From Linum tenue (Eukaryota; Streptophyta; Magnoliopsida; Malpighiales; Linaceae), in contig CAMGYJ010000002.1 of the NCBI GenBank assembly GCA_946122785.1, forward strand, positions 18,202,492-18,266,491: a DNA stretch of 64,000 bases. Reading direction: 5' to 3'. This document shows positions 23,901 through 35,154 of the stretch, piece after piece (positions within the stretch are counted from its first letter, which is position 1; the number at the start of each line of letters is the position of its first letter). The notes under the pieces are model-generated. The model was given only the letters and a program-made list of their open reading frames with translations. It was not told where the DNA came from and did no database searches. The position numbers and the translations under genes are program-made.

Positions 23901-25764
23901 ACTCACTAAGATCCACTGGGAAGGAAGTGATGATGATTAGCTTGATTCAGACACTGAAGAAGAAGATCTCGTTGAAGGATCTAACAGCAACACAACTACA
24001 AATTAGTCACCACCACCAACAAATCATGCACAAACCAAGAAAAAGAGGAAGAAGAAAGCTTTGGTTCTCCTACTGATGTTCTTAGCCTGCCTGCCACAGA
24101 ACTAGGACCACGAGTAAGACACCCTCCTATCCATTTGTCAATCTATGATTGTAGCTTTGCTAATACATAATGGAGGGCTATGGTAGCTGTGTCAGATGAT
24201 CCAGTTACTTTTGAAGAAGCAGTGGCTGACCCTAAGTGGAGAAAAGCAATGAATGAGGAGATGGCCTCCATAATAAAGAACCAGACATGGATGTTGACTA
24301 AACTTCCAGAGGGAGTAGTTCCAATTGGCCTAAAATGGATCTTCAGAACCAAGTATAAGGAAGATGCGATCGTAGACAAATACAAAGCAAGACCGGTGGT
24401 GAAGGGGTTCATTCAAAGGCAAGGGATAGACTACAATGGGGTATTTGCTCCTGTTGCTCGATGGGATACTATAAGAATTTTGTTAGCTTTTGAAGCATTT
24501 CATGGATTTGAAGTTTATCAATTAGATGTGAAGAGTGAATTTCTATATGGAGAGCTAGCAGAGGACATTTATGTAGAGCAACCACAAGGATTTGTGGTTG
24601 CTGGGGAGGAAGCTAAAGTATACAAGTTGAACAAAGCTTTTTATGGCTTGAAACAAGCCCCAAGGGCTTGGTACAGTAGGATCGAGACTTATTTTCTGAA
24701 TTCAGGGTTTGAAAGAAGTCCATATGAACATACACTGTTCATTAGAAAGAAGGGGGGAAATTCTAATAGTCAGCTTGTATGTTGATGACTTGCTGTATAC
24801 AGGAAACGGTTCCAGGCTAATGAATGAGTTCAAAGACTCCATGAAGGTTGAGTTTGAGTTGACTGATCTCGGAAAAATGAGATTCTTTCTAGGGGGTAGA
24901 AGTTATTCATAATGGTGCAGGGATCTTTATTTGCCAGCAAAAGTACATTAAAGATGTACTAGAAAAGTTTAAGCTGGAAGCCTGCAATTCTGTATTAAAT
25001 CCCCTAGCACCAAGAATGAAAATGTCTAGAGCAGGAGATGGTTTGCTAGTCAACCCAACTAAATATAAAAGGTTGATTGGCAACATGTTGTATGCCACAG
25101 CAACCAGGCCTGATCTTATGTATGTGGTGTGTCTTCTTAGTAGGTATATGGAAAATTCCACTAGGCATCATATGTTGGCTGCCAAGAGGATGATTCGATA
25201 CCTCAAAGGAACTCTAGGCATGGGAGTCTGGTACAAGAGAAGGAATTAAGAGACTAAACTGCTTGGCTTCACTGACAGTGATTATGCAGGTGATGTTGAT
25301 GACAGGAAGATACTAGTGGATACACCTTTTTCCTTGCAGGTGGAGTTGTGTCTTGAGCCTCCAAGAAGCAACCTGTAGTTACCTTGTCAACCATAGATGC
25401 AGAGTTTGTGGCTGCTTCGTTTTGTGCAGCTCAATGTGTATGGATGAGGAAGATTCTAGAGAAAATTGGATGAAAGGAAAGTGTGGCTGGAGCCACGAAG
25501 ATCATGTGTGATAATAGCTCTGCCATCAAGCTCTCCAAAAACCTTGTGCTTCATGGCAGAAGCAAGCACATCGACATCCAATTTCACTTTCTCAGGGAGC
25601 TAGCCGTTGATGGAATTGTGGAGTGGGAACACTGCAGAACTCATGAGCATATTGCAGACATTATGATAAAGGGGCTGAAGAGTGACACTTATCAGCTGCT
25701 GAGAATAGAACTTGGAATGGTGGATCTATCAGAGTTCGAAGCAGCAAGCAAGGAAGTAAACTGA
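20959..25764 (+). pseudogene. Degenerate Copia gag-pol
   Basis: Starts MSEGSSNYAQ. Segments in different frames show gag, a CCHC knuckle CFKCHRLGHYKYEC, protease WWFLDSGCSNHISGD, part of an integrase (GGEFMLHG, then TPQQNGVAERKNRT), reverse transcriptase (QLDVKSEFLYGEL, YVDD) and RNase H near CDNSSAIKLSKNL. Stops and frameshifts occur at about 21213, 21300, 21411, 22120, 23662, 23938 and 24775. A hAT-type element lies inside integrase. No protein can be made from this copy. Confidence 0.92.
22501..23278. mobile_element. hAT-type element inside the Copia integrase
   Basis: Termini TAGGGGGTGAACAAATACACCC and CATGTACACCCCTA. Perfect 8-bp duplications GCAAGAGG lie at 22493-22500 and 23279-23286. 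GGGTTGGGT and AACCCGACCC arrays occupy both ends. It inserted after the Copia element. Confidence 0.95.
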
Positions 25765-25787
25765 AGTCAGTGAACCTGCTTCAGTTC

Positions 25788-25798
25788 ATGGGAGGATC
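25788..25798 (+). other. Polypurine tract of the Copia element
   Basis: ATGGGAGGATC lies immediately before the TG of the 3' LTR. Confidence 0.7.
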
Positions 25799-26154
25799 TG
25801 TTAGACCTGGTCTGGAAGTTAGAAGAAGAAGGAATCTGAATCCTTAGCGGAGAAGGATTGAAGTGGCGCCTTTGGAAGTTTGGAGTTTAATGAAACAGTG
25901 TCGTTTAGTTTATTCTCGTTTGGTACCTACATTTATTAGTCGAGTCAGTTTGGTCAATGTTCGTTGTGAGCAATGGCTCGAGCAAAACAAATTGCAGATC
26001 TTCAGCTTAGTTGAGGATTAGTTTATTGTTGATTCATAGGAGAGTAGTTCTGTTAGTTTTTCCTTGGTCGATTTATGTGGCCTAGTCTCGTGTATTTATT
26101 TCCTTTCATCTTCAATAAACGAATTGTCATATTGCAATACGATTTAGGCTTTCA
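25799..26154 (+). repeat. Copia 3' LTR
   Basis: 356 bp, beginning TGTTAGACCTGG and ending GGCTTTCA. Confidence 0.95.
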
Positions 26155-26159
26155 ACCTG

Positions 26160-26869
26160 GACCAACTCTAGATCTTCTTCCCTCGACCCTTATCTGGTAG
26201 CTTGATTCCTTAATTTCGTCATCTACTCTTCCCCCATTGTTTGTTTTATTGCTCTTACAAGTAACCTCTTTATTCTTATAGAACTCTACCTTGTAATCTT
26301 ATGCCTCCTCTATTGTTTTGCTAAGCTACTCCCTTTCTTTCTTCTCCTCCCATCGCAAGACATTCTCCATGTGCACCCAAACAACAGAATGAAAGGACGA
26401 CTACTTTCCTTATCCTCCGTCCACAATCGTCCCACCCAGAGAACGCATGAGGATTCTGAGCTTTAAGTGTTTGATTTTGTCGTCGCCTCTAGGTTTCTCG
26501 GCAACTAGTGATTTTGGGTCTACAGTTTCTGGACCTGAAATCGAAGCGACGCCTGATGTGGGATGCGACACTGGATCGAGCGAATGCTACCGATTGACCC
26601 TCGTTGCGGTGGAGTGTTTCTGGGTATGGGATCTGAACCGACGGAGAGCAGGAGATTGACTCAATGTCTCCGCTTTTGACTTTCGGCGGGTTTTGGTTCT
26701 GGGATAGGGATGAGATTGGGGGTTTGAAGTAGTTCTTATACTTCTAGGGAACGATGATCTCGATGATGGAAAGAGATGTTTTTCAACTTTCAATTAATGG
26801 TTGGGGGGGGGGATTTGTTTTCGGGTTGAGATTACTATAGAAGGGTTGAGGGAAGAAGATGGAGAGTTG
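26160..26869. other. Interior of the Mutator-like element
   Basis: About 700 bp between the Copia insertion and the right inverted repeat. It is pyrimidine-rich, then purine-rich, and holds a 70-codon plus-strand frame at 26447-26659. It may be a captured host fragment, but no family is recognised. Confidence 0.3.
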
Positions 26870-27204
26870 GGTTGGGTTGGCAAGCTGACATGGGAGGTCG
26901 TGATGATGTGGCGGGTTGGGTTTATTATTTTCTGGGTTAAACTAGGTTGATTAAGCAATTTCGTTTGCTATGTCATTACATAACAGACTTCATTAACAAA
27001 GTTGGATGGAGAGTGACCAAATATGAATAATTTTACTAATTTGAGTGACCAGCATTGAAATTAAATATTTTTTTTTTCGTTGAATCAGTTTCCCTTTTTA
27101 TTCCGAGTAACCAAAACAACGAAGTGGGGAGTAAAAAGCCCCATGTTCACCAACTACCAGCCAAAACTCTAATTACATATCAGGCTACTATTCACTATAA
27201 TCAA

Positions 27205-30200
27205 CTAAATGTAACCCAATCTCACTAAAGTGTCCCGGGCTCCCCTATCCCCATAAGTGAGAAACACCAGCTCCTGTTTGATTAGCTCAGCAACCTGCCT
27301 TGGCGTCCGAGCAGCAGCTCCAAAAACCACTCCACACCTCTCCTTCCAAACAAACGCAATCACTAGGCACCACAGAAGAGCTTGCCACTCCCCAAGCGGA
27401 GCACGCCCAGCCTGGGAATGCGAGTGAATCATCGCATTCCAGTCTGGAAACTGCAACAGACGACACCCCAATCCTGCATCCAATTCAGTAGCAAAAGCAC
27501 ATTGGGTAAAAAGATGATCCCGGCTTTCCATTCCCTGTCTGCAAAGTGGGCACTCAGCTGTGCTGGTCTTTCCCCATTTCAGCAACTTGTCACGGGTGGC
27601 AATTGCATTCTTCAAGACTAACCAGACAAGCAAACAAAAACGAGGAGGACAAATACTACCCCATACCAACTTATGCCAGTCCACTCTAGGAGCTTTCCTT
27701 CTTAAAGTTTCACAAACCCTACGGATAGAATATGAGTTCATCTCGTTCGAATCCCAGTATACTCTATCCTGCTGCACACATATCCATGGGCGAAACACTT
27801 CCCTAAGCTTGAGGATTTTACGAAACGCCCAGGAACTACTATACTGAACCCTTAGTCCCCAGAAATCACAATTCCTGCATTTATATTCTTTTAACCATGC
27901 CACCCATAATGCCCCTGAATTCATCAAAAATAGCCAGATCATTCTACCTGTACAGGCTTGATTCCAAGCAAGGAGGTCTTTTACCCCAAGACCTCCCTCC
28001 CGTTTAGGGAGAGCAACCTGATCCCATCCCACTTTTGCCTTACCTCCATCCTGCCCATGCCAGAGGAATTGAGAACAAATGCTTTGTATTTTCTTGACAG
28101 CTTGCTTTGGGAGAACAAACATTTGCATCCAGAATTGTACCATCCCCAGTATGACAGAGTTTAGGAGCTGTAACCTCCCTGCATATGTGAGTTTTCTTGC
28201 TCTCCATGACCTGATACGCTTAGTAATCTTTTCTACCAAACAATCAATTTCCACAGTTGAGAGTTTACCAGAGAGAAGAGGCAAACCTAGGTAACGGACA
28301 GGGAGTTTACCTTCTTGGAAACCAGTGAGAGTTAAAGCATTCTGCTTGTAGAGAACTGAGTCACCACCAAAATAAACCTCACATTTTGCTGGATTACTGT
28401 TAAGACCAGACAGATGGTAGAAACTTTGAAGAACCTTTTTGACCTGCATAATGGCCTGAGCTGAACCCTTTGTAAAGATAAGTAAATCATCTGCAAAGCA
28501 GAGATGGGTTAACCCCACTCTCTTACATTGCGGATGAAATGGAATAAGCCCTGACTGCCCTGCTTCTGATAACATAGTTGTCAAACCCTCCATTGCAATG
28601 GTGAAGAGGTAGGGTGATAATGGATCACCCTGCCTTACCCCTTTTCTGGCTCTGAAGAATCCAAACAAGCTACCATTTATATTAATGCTATAATGAGCAG
28701 TTTGAAGACAACATCTAATCCACTTTAAGAAAATAGGAGGAAACCCCATACTTTTCATCATAAAAAATAGATACTTCCAACTCACTGAGTCGAAGGCTTT
28801 CATAATATCCACTTTAATTGCACACCTAGAGGACAGGAAACTCCTCTGGTACCCACTCACCAACTCCTGTGCCATCAGTATGTTGTCCATTATACTCCTT
28901 CCTTTTATAAAAGCAGACTGAGGGCTACTAATTACTAGAGGCATAACCCCCTTGATTCTATTAGCAAGGACTTTTGCAATGACTTTATATAGGAAGTTTA
29001 TACAGGAAATAGGACAAAAATGTTTTAGGGTATCAGCATTTGGGATTTTGGGAAGTAATGAGACAGCTGTGGAGTTAACTCCACTAGGTAGAATACCTGA
29101 GTTGAAGAAGAACAGAATCCCTCTGATAACATCTTCACCTATGATCCCCCACGCCCTTTTGAAAACCCCTGCAGAGAATCCATCAGGGCCTGGGGCCTTC
29201 TGTGGATTCATACTAAACACCACTGCCCTTATCTCCTCTCCTGTGACCTCCTGTACCAGTGCCTCACATTCATCCCTCGGAATTTGCCGCTTAACCAGTC
29301 TTTCCACCTCATCTTCCTTAGGATTAATATCCTCATTAGCTTCTCCCAACAGCTTCTTATAAAACCCAAGTACCTCTTCCACAATCTGATCAGTTTGGTA
29401 AATTTCCTCCCCTGTATCCCTGACCAATTTCCTGATAGCCCGCTTAGAGTTCCTTATCTTTACTGCTTGATGGAAAAAATGAGAGCTTTTATCTCCCACA
29501 GTCAGCCAGGAGACCTTGGACTTTTGCCAACAGAAGCTTTCATATGCTCTTGAAATGAACTCATACTGCTCAGTTACCTGCTTAACATCCGCAAAACTCT
29601 CTGAAGATGGATCAGAATAAGCCACCATTTGTGCTTTGTGCAGAGCAGCCTCTGCTTCCTTGACTTGGTCTTGGAGATTGCCATACACATCCCTGTTAAA
29701 TTTCCTCAATGCTTGTTTCACTTCCTTCAGCTTCCCCTGAACTATCTGCAGTGGATTTCCCAAAACTACAACCTTCCAAGCATTCTCCACTACTTCCAAG
29801 AACCTCGGGTGCTCAGCCCAGAATTCAAAGTATTTGAAGGGTTTTGGCATAGATTTGATTTGGGCAGTAGTACTAACCTGCACCCCACAGTGGTCAGAGA
29901 AGTGAGTAGGTAATACCTCAATGACACAATCTTTGAATTTCTCTATCCAGTCAAGATTGACCAAAGCTCTATCAAGTTTTCGGGCAATTGGACGATTAAC
30001 CTGCCTATTTGTCCACGTAAACTGAGGACCTGTGGTTCTATAATCAAGCAACTCCATCCTATCTATCCAGCCATTAAAATCTCCCATGCTGGTAGTAGGG
30101 CTGAACTGATTTGAAGTCTCCTCTGGTACTCTAACCGTGTTAAAGTCTCCTCCCACAAGCCATGGATAACCAGCCACTTTAACCTTAGCTAACTCATTAT

Positions 30201-30555
30201 AAGTAATAAGTCGTTCTGCTTCATCATTAGAAGCATAAATTGCAGTTAAGAAGAAACTGTCTTTATTTATATCCTCTACCAGACAATGCACAAAATTCTT
30301 ACCCGGTTTCAACACTTGTAATTTTATCTCAGGAGACCAGAACAACCAGACCCTTCCAAGATTAGAATCAGTGCACTGAAGACACCTCTCCCAACCTGAA
30401 AAGACCTCTTCTATCGTATCTTTTGCCTTCTCAGCCTTTATTCGAGTTTCCAGAACCGCTACCACATCTACTTGATTCCTACGTAGGACTTGCATCAAGT
30501 CCCGTTGTTTGGAGGTTTTATTGAACCCCCGTACATTCCAGAACAAGACCTTCAT
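27205..30555 (-). CDS. LINE ORF2: endonuclease and reverse transcriptase
   Basis: 1,116 residues without interruption, starting MKVLFWNVRGFNK. It has an N-terminal APE-type endonuclease (LFWNVRGFN, GGDFNTVR, FSDHCGV within ~1-230). The reverse transcriptase shows KAFDSVSW, GVRQGDPLSPYLF and FADD (~688). A C-terminal zf-RVT region contains CPLCRQGMESRDHLFTQC. There is no RNase H. The protein nicks DNA and copies its own RNA at the nick. Its ATG overlaps the ORF1 stop as ATGA, suggesting coupled translation. It could still supply enzyme in trans, although the locus lacks its own promoter end. Confidence 0.95.
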   Translation of the reverse strand: MKVLFWNVRGFNKTSKQRDLMQVLRRNQVDVVAVLETRIKAEKAKDTIEEVFSGWERCLQCTDSNLGRVWLFWSPEIKLQVLKPGKNFVHCLVEDINKDSFFLTAIYASNDEAERLITYNELAKVKVAGYPWLVGGDFNTVRVPEETSNQFSPTTSMGDFNGWIDRMELLDYRTTGPQFTWTNRQVNRPIARKLDRALVNLDWIEKFKDCVIEVLPTHFSDHCGVQVSTTAQIKSMPKPFKYFEFWAEHPRFLEVVENAWKVVVLGNPLQIVQGKLKEVKQALRKFNRDVYGNLQDQVKEAEAALHKAQMVAYSDPSSESFADVKQVTEQYEFISRAYESFCWQKSKVSWLTVGDKSSHFFHQAVKIRNSKRAIRKLVRDTGEEIYQTDQIVEEVLGFYKKLLGEANEDINPKEDEVERLVKRQIPRDECEALVQEVTGEEIRAVVFSMNPQKAPGPDGFSAGVFKRAWGIIGEDVIRGILFFFNSGILPSGVNSTAVSLLPKIPNADTLKHFCPISCINFLYKVIAKVLANRIKGVMPLVISSPQSAFIKGRSIMDNILMAQELVSGYQRSFLSSRCAIKVDIMKAFDSVSWKYLFFMMKSMGFPPIFLKWIRCCLQTAHYSININGSLFGFFRARKGVRQGDPLSPYLFTIAMEGLTTMLSEAGQSGLIPFHPQCKRVGLTHLCFADDLLIFTKGSAQAIMQVKKVLQSFYHLSGLNSNPAKCEVYFGGDSVLYKQNALTLTGFQEGKLPVRYLGLPLLSGKLSTVEIDCLVEKITKRIRSWRARKLTYAGRLQLLNSVILGMVQFWMQMFVLPKQAVKKIQSICSQFLWHGQDGGKAKVGWDQVALPKREGGLGVKDLLAWNQACTGRMIWLFLMNSGALWVAWLKEYKCRNCDFWGLRVQYSSSWAFRKILKLREVFRPWICVQQDRVYWDSNEMNSYSIRRVCETLRRKAPRVDWHKLVWGSICPPRFCLLVWLVLKNAIATRDKLLKWGKTSTAECPLCRQGMESRDHLFTQCAFATELDAGLGCRLLQFPDWNAMIHSHSQAGRAPLGEWQALLWCLVIAFVWKERCGVVFGAAARTPRQVAELIKQELVFLTYGDRGARDTLVRLGYI

Positions 30556-31428
30556 TTAGAAGTTGGAGGTTTCCCTCCTCCCCCCTTCCACTGATCCCTT
30601 CTTACTTCTTTCTTCTTCGGAGCATCTAGAATCTTACTTGCCTCCCTATCCCCAATCGTGCTTAACACACTAAATGAAGACGTCGAGGCCTGCAAAGGAT
30701 TTTTGACACTCGCTGAGGATAACCAAACCCGAGGTCTAGCCCCATTAACCACCCTCTGGAATTCATCCTCAGTTGGGAGCTTAGGGGACGGAGAACCTGC
30801 CACCGCCAAGAAGGATTTCTCCAAATTCTGCGGAGCAATCTGCACGCCCTCACTCACAAGAGGACTCGAGAAGATAGCCTGTAATTGGGGATCATCAGCA
30901 CTGTTAAACACTTCCTTACCCTTACTATTCATAGATTTCACATCTTCTGCCACCTGAGTCACCACTGGATCCGATCCCACTGACTGAGGAGGAGCACAAT
31001 CAACCTGAACCTGTTGTTGTTGCGGCTTTGCAACCCACTGTTTCCCCTGATGAGCTTCACAGGAACCAGAGACCCCAAAGAGCTTACAGACCGAACAGAC
31101 TGGAGGAAGATTGCAATACGAAACCCCAATTTGAATTGAAGCATCATCGTCAGGCCATATCACTACATGATCTGGATAGTCATTCCCAGCAGTAAGTTCG
31201 ACCAAAACCTTAGCAAACCCATGCCTATTACCTAGTCTCGTAGTTTGATCCACTCCCAACGGCACACCCACCCAACTGGCAATTCTGCTTAACCCCTGAT
31301 AATCGTTGTACTCAAGCGGAACGTTCGAGAGATGAACCCAGATTGGCAAGGCTTTGCGACCTAAATCTTCAAAACTGATGCCAGGAACCCATGGTCGAAG
31401 ATAAAGCAAATTATTGTACCAGAACCAG
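30552..31428 (-). CDS. LINE ORF1, 5' truncated (DUF4283-like)
   Basis: The frame stays open to an ATG at 31598, but everything right of 31428 is flanking DNA, so the true start is missing. The remaining ~290 residues contain ALPIWVHLSNVPLEYND and GRKALP phrases typical of plant LINE ORF1 (DUF4283), then a short Cys-rich knuckle (CSVCKLFG) and a basic C-terminus. It would bind element RNA. Its stop overlaps the ORF2 start. Confidence 0.8.
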
Positions 31429-31510
31429 GAAATTAAATATTTCAAGTGACTAAAAATGAGTTTTTTTAGTAAACCCAGTGACCAAACATGCAATTTATCC
31501 CAAAATCTCA

Positions 31511-31904
31511 CAATGAATACGTTATTTCTATCTAAAAGTATATATGATAAACACGATGTTGCTTTATTATTTGAGTAGAAATATATTCGAAAGGACATAA
31601 AACTTAGATCATTGAAGGATTAATAATGTAATAACTATGGTAACGAGGGCCAGTGAACCAACGTGTAGGCACTAAGATGGTAGCATGGTTTAAGAACCCT
31701 ACTTTATGGCCAGTCCGACTTTGAAATACATGGTACCAAAGCTCAAAGAGTAGGTGGTTTTAGCAGTACATAACAGCTGAACTGCGGCTCAACAACAGTT
31801 TTAGTACAAAACATCCTACCATTAAAATTTTCGATATAACTTCCGGTACGGTTTCACAAATCATTGACTGGTAGTATACTAGGACAATTTTAATGGTCGG
31901 GTTT
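31511..31904. other. Spacer, nothing recognised
   Basis: Ordinary sequence between a Mutator-like and a Gypsy element, with no frame or terminus I can support. Confidence 0.5.
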
Positions 31905-33310
31905 TGACACGCTAAAACACAACACCAAATTGCGACCAAGGGTAATCGCAGTCCGAAAATGCAGTAAAGTGGCAAGCTCTATTTGTCAACCCGGGGCCAA
32001 GATCTACTGCCTACTCTGTGATTATCTATTATCTAGCAAACTAAGTCGAGTGATTGTGATTTTAACTAAAAGCAATAAGGAAGTAGGAAATGGTTCGAAG
32101 TTCTTTGGCAAGGGAAGAGTCACTCGGGAATGAGTCCCCCTAGTTCCTTAGTTAGGTCAAGGTTGTAATTAACCTGGGTTGATTAACTGTTTATTAAATT
32201 GCGGAAGATCCGACAGTAGTTTGGAATCTCTTAAGCTGACCAAGCCCTCTCAGGCAGAATAACCGGCAGGCGATTAACCTTCACCGGGATAGACTGTTGA
32301 GGCAATAAGCACATAACTCCACTACTGGAATTGGTTTCCAGTACAAAGCAGTAAACTGATTAACTCTCGTATAACCAACCTACCACTACCAAATGACGAA
32401 GCTCTAACAACCTAATCAGATTCTATCTATCTCAGGTTGCAGCAGAAATCAAGAAAAGATTATCAGACTTCAATTGACTCAATGAATAATGCATCAATCG
32501 ATTATAACCAATCAGTATATCAATCCCAATTCATTACAATCAAGATTCCTAACACATGGAACTAGGGTTCTTCATACCCAAGTGAGAGAAGGTTCTACTC
32601 CATAGAGAGAGAGAGAGGCAAACAGAAATCAGAGTAGTCATACTCATAAAGATGAGGATAATCTGCTCTGGGATGTCGATCTTCACTTCTGGGGATGCAA
32701 TCTGGGCTTCAATGGTGAGAAATCCACTCCAAATAGCTCCTAGGGTTTGTTCTTCGCACGTTCTCTCTGTAGAGCTCTGTTTTTTGCTCAAAAACTCGAT
32801 TCCCTCTCCTTAGGCTTGAAATTGGGTTCAAACCCAGAATTTTCCAACCACACGGCCAGGCTACACGACCGTGTGGTTTCCGAGTCTGCCCGTGTGAGTG
32901 CCAAAACGCAACGTTTCAATTAAGTGCCTCCACGAATGCTACACGGCCAGAGCTGCACGGCCGTGTGGAAAACTGGCTTGCCCGTGTGAGCTCCCCGGAA
33001 TTTCCACATGGCCTCAAGGGACCTAGTACACGGCCAGTGTGGTCTTGCCCGCGTAATGGGATTCCACAAGGCTACGCCACACGGCCGTGTGGTAGCTAGG
33101 TCTGGCCGTGTGGATTCCTCAGCTTCTCGCCAAACGTCCAACTTTCGTCCAATCGACCCTGAACTCGTTCCCAAACTTCCAATCATATACTATGACCTTA
33201 AATAACACAAACGAGAACAACCTAGCGTGAAATCGGCCTAAGAAATGAGAAATGAGGCTCAAACGGCATAAGAATGGTGGATAAAAACATATGTATATAT
33301 CAAGTCATCA
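31905..33310 (-). repeat. Gypsy 3' LTR (minus orientation)
   Basis: 1,406 bp. Contains several copies of the palindromic motif CACGGCCGTGTGG and its half sites between about 32850 and 33120. About 170 bp near 32360-32515 are absent from the other LTR. Confidence 0.93.
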
Positions 33311-33360
33311 AATCCCCCCCCCCTCCCCCCCCCCCCCCTCCCCCCCCCCCCCCCCCCCAC
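33311..33360 (-). repeat. Expanded poly-C (poly-G on minus) next to the 3' LTR
   Basis: Nearly 45 C's with a few T's directly abut the LTR. On the minus strand this is the polypurine tract position, apparently expanded by slippage. Length may be unreliable in an assembly. Confidence 0.85.
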
Positions 33361-35154
33361 TTAACCGTTTGCTTGTCCCCAAGCAAACCAAGTCAGATAC
33401 AAGGTAAGCTCAACACATTTCAATCATACCAACTTTGGGGACAAATCATATAGGCACAAAACACGTGAATCATACTGGCTTTTGATAATTGAAATATAGA
33501 CAACTCAACGGCAACCTAGACAACCACCACAGAGGACATTCGAGTGCAGCAAAATCGGGTAAAGGAAGAGGAATCCTTTCTGTTCATCAACAAACATAGA
33601 CTGGACTCAAACACTTGACCAAGACAGTCATCGCACGCATCAAACTCAAGACATCAGAATCAAGACCGAGCCATCTAGGTCCTCACCGGGGTAAAGAGCA
33701 TAAAGAACAAGGAAATGAATCGCTCACTCTCGACCAGTGGGGTCAGGAAAATTTGATGCAAAAAATGCGCATGCTTATTCTCTCAAATCCTAACGTCTCT
33801 TCACCATAATGCCAGCCTCTAAATGTTAGAGTTCACACAAGGGATGTCATCACTAACTAATCCGGAGGTCTTAGACACATGTTCAAGTGATTGGCTAGGG
33901 TCTTGGGCATGGGAAAGAGCGGTTTAGGTGGTGGAAGTATTCATAGCACAAGGTTCCATAGTTCCAAACCCAACACATTCACAGCCAATCAACCTATTAA
34001 CTTTCTTTCAGCCATTCTTTATTACTCAAATTCTCTAGAGCACAAGAGCGAAGGAGGTCACAATAATGTTAGTATTTCTAAGCCGGAATGCTAAGAAACA
34101 ATACTTAATGAGCATGATTCAAATTTTTGGGTAGTGGCTCTCTTTTGCTTTCATTCATTTTTTTTTTCTTTTTTTTTTCATTTCTTGAGAGAACCACCAC
34201 CTCTGCACATTTTTCAAACACACGCCCAACTTTTAAGCATTACCTCCAACCCTCACATTATATTTAGCAGAAACAGCAGAGAACATGCAAAAACCACTCT
34301 GTGGAACCTTCTAGGAGATGCAAAAGGGTGATTTTCCATTGTAGACCGAAAGAAAGGAAAGTACACGGCTCAAAGGGGCTAACTAGGGGGTATGACACAC
34401 CAGGACAGTCAATTTGGTCGTGGGCTATTCCTATGCCTCCATCATCTCAGCTAGTGACAACGTGAATGCTACACATCATGGAAGAGGGATCTATCGCACA
34501 AGAAAGAAACGAGCAGGCTCAAATCTCACATGGCTACCTATATGCTATATCTCTCATTCTGATTCCCTGAACTAGATGCATAAACGACTGTCAAGAGCAA
34601 GTGATCAATCCAAGTCACAGTTGGTAAGAAAACAGTTGAAAAATTGAACCCCTACACAACTCTACTGCACGTCTCAGTCATCATTATAGGTTGTCCTAGT
34701 TACAATCAAGTTGTCATGCATTAATTCGAAAGCCATTCGATTCACCAATCAAACCCACAGTGCCAATATGAACATGCAAACCTCAGTACTTGGAGCCCTT
34801 AAATCTCTAGATTTGGACAGCGGACTAGGCTCCAAGCACACAAACTCATCTAGCAGTCAACAATAGATAAACAGCCCCCCCCCCCCACACACACACACTT
34901 AAGCACGACATTGCCCTCAATGGAGCAGAGGGAAAGATAAGGGGAGACGATGTTACCGGAAATATGGACTGTCGGGGGACTGGAAATCGGACAAGTCAGC
35001 AGGGCTAGAGTCATCAAAACACATTGGGTGATAGAAACCATAGTTCCAAGTGGACAAACCGAAAACAAACAAAAGGAAAACAAACCTTGGTGGGGTTGCC
35101 TCCCCACAAGCGCTTCTTTACCGTCTTTTAGCTGGACGCCAGTAGGGTGGATGC
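33361..35154 (-). other. Non-coding interior of the Gypsy element
   Basis: About 1.8 kb between the stop of the residual polyprotein and the polypurine tract, with no conserved domain in any frame. It includes a short (CA)n after a C-run at 34876-34899. Confidence 0.6.

Larger units (their letters stand above)
20470..26154 (+). mobile_element. Old, degenerate Copia-type LTR retrotransposon
   Basis: LTRs 20470-20823 and 25799-26154 (TG...CA) are flanked by the 5-bp duplication ACCTG at 20465-20469 and 26155-26159. It has a tRNA-Met primer site and the Copia gene order. The LTRs differ at roughly two dozen positions by eye and the coding region is broken many times, so this is much older than the element at 7445. 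It inserted into a Mutator-like element and was later hit by a hAT-type element. Confidence 0.95.
27071..31428 (-). mobile_element. 5'-truncated L1-type LINE (minus orientation)
   Basis: Flanked by a perfect 14-bp duplication GAAATTAAATATTT at 27057-27070 and 31429-31442. Its 3' end carries an A-tail, seen as T's at 27071-27077. It lies inside the right repeat of a Mutator-like element. ORF1 is cut off at the 5' end, the usual result of incomplete target-primed reverse transcription; ORF2 is intact. Confidence 0.95.
20187..31501. mobile_element. Mutator-like element split by a Copia element and a LINE
   Basis: The left repeat (20187-20460) begins TGATTAATGCCATATTTGG. The right repeat (about 26870-27070, continued at 31443-31501) ends in the inverse, CCAAACATGCAATTTATCCC. 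The inverted similarity is about 270 bp. Candidate 9-mers AAAACTACA and AAAATCTCA at the edges match at only 6 of 9 bases. Without insertions it is about 1.2 kb, close in size and termini to the element at 3119-4335. Confidence 0.8.

Noticed and set aside
29284..29553. Plus-strand ORFs within the LINE
   Set aside because: They are shadows of the intact minus-strand ORF2.
31429..31598. N-terminal part of LINE ORF1
   Set aside because: The frame is open by chance into flanking DNA beyond the 14-bp target duplication.
33311..33360. A functional G-quadruplex regulatory element
   Set aside because: It sits exactly at the polypurine tract and is most simply an expanded, possibly mis-assembled, homopolymer.
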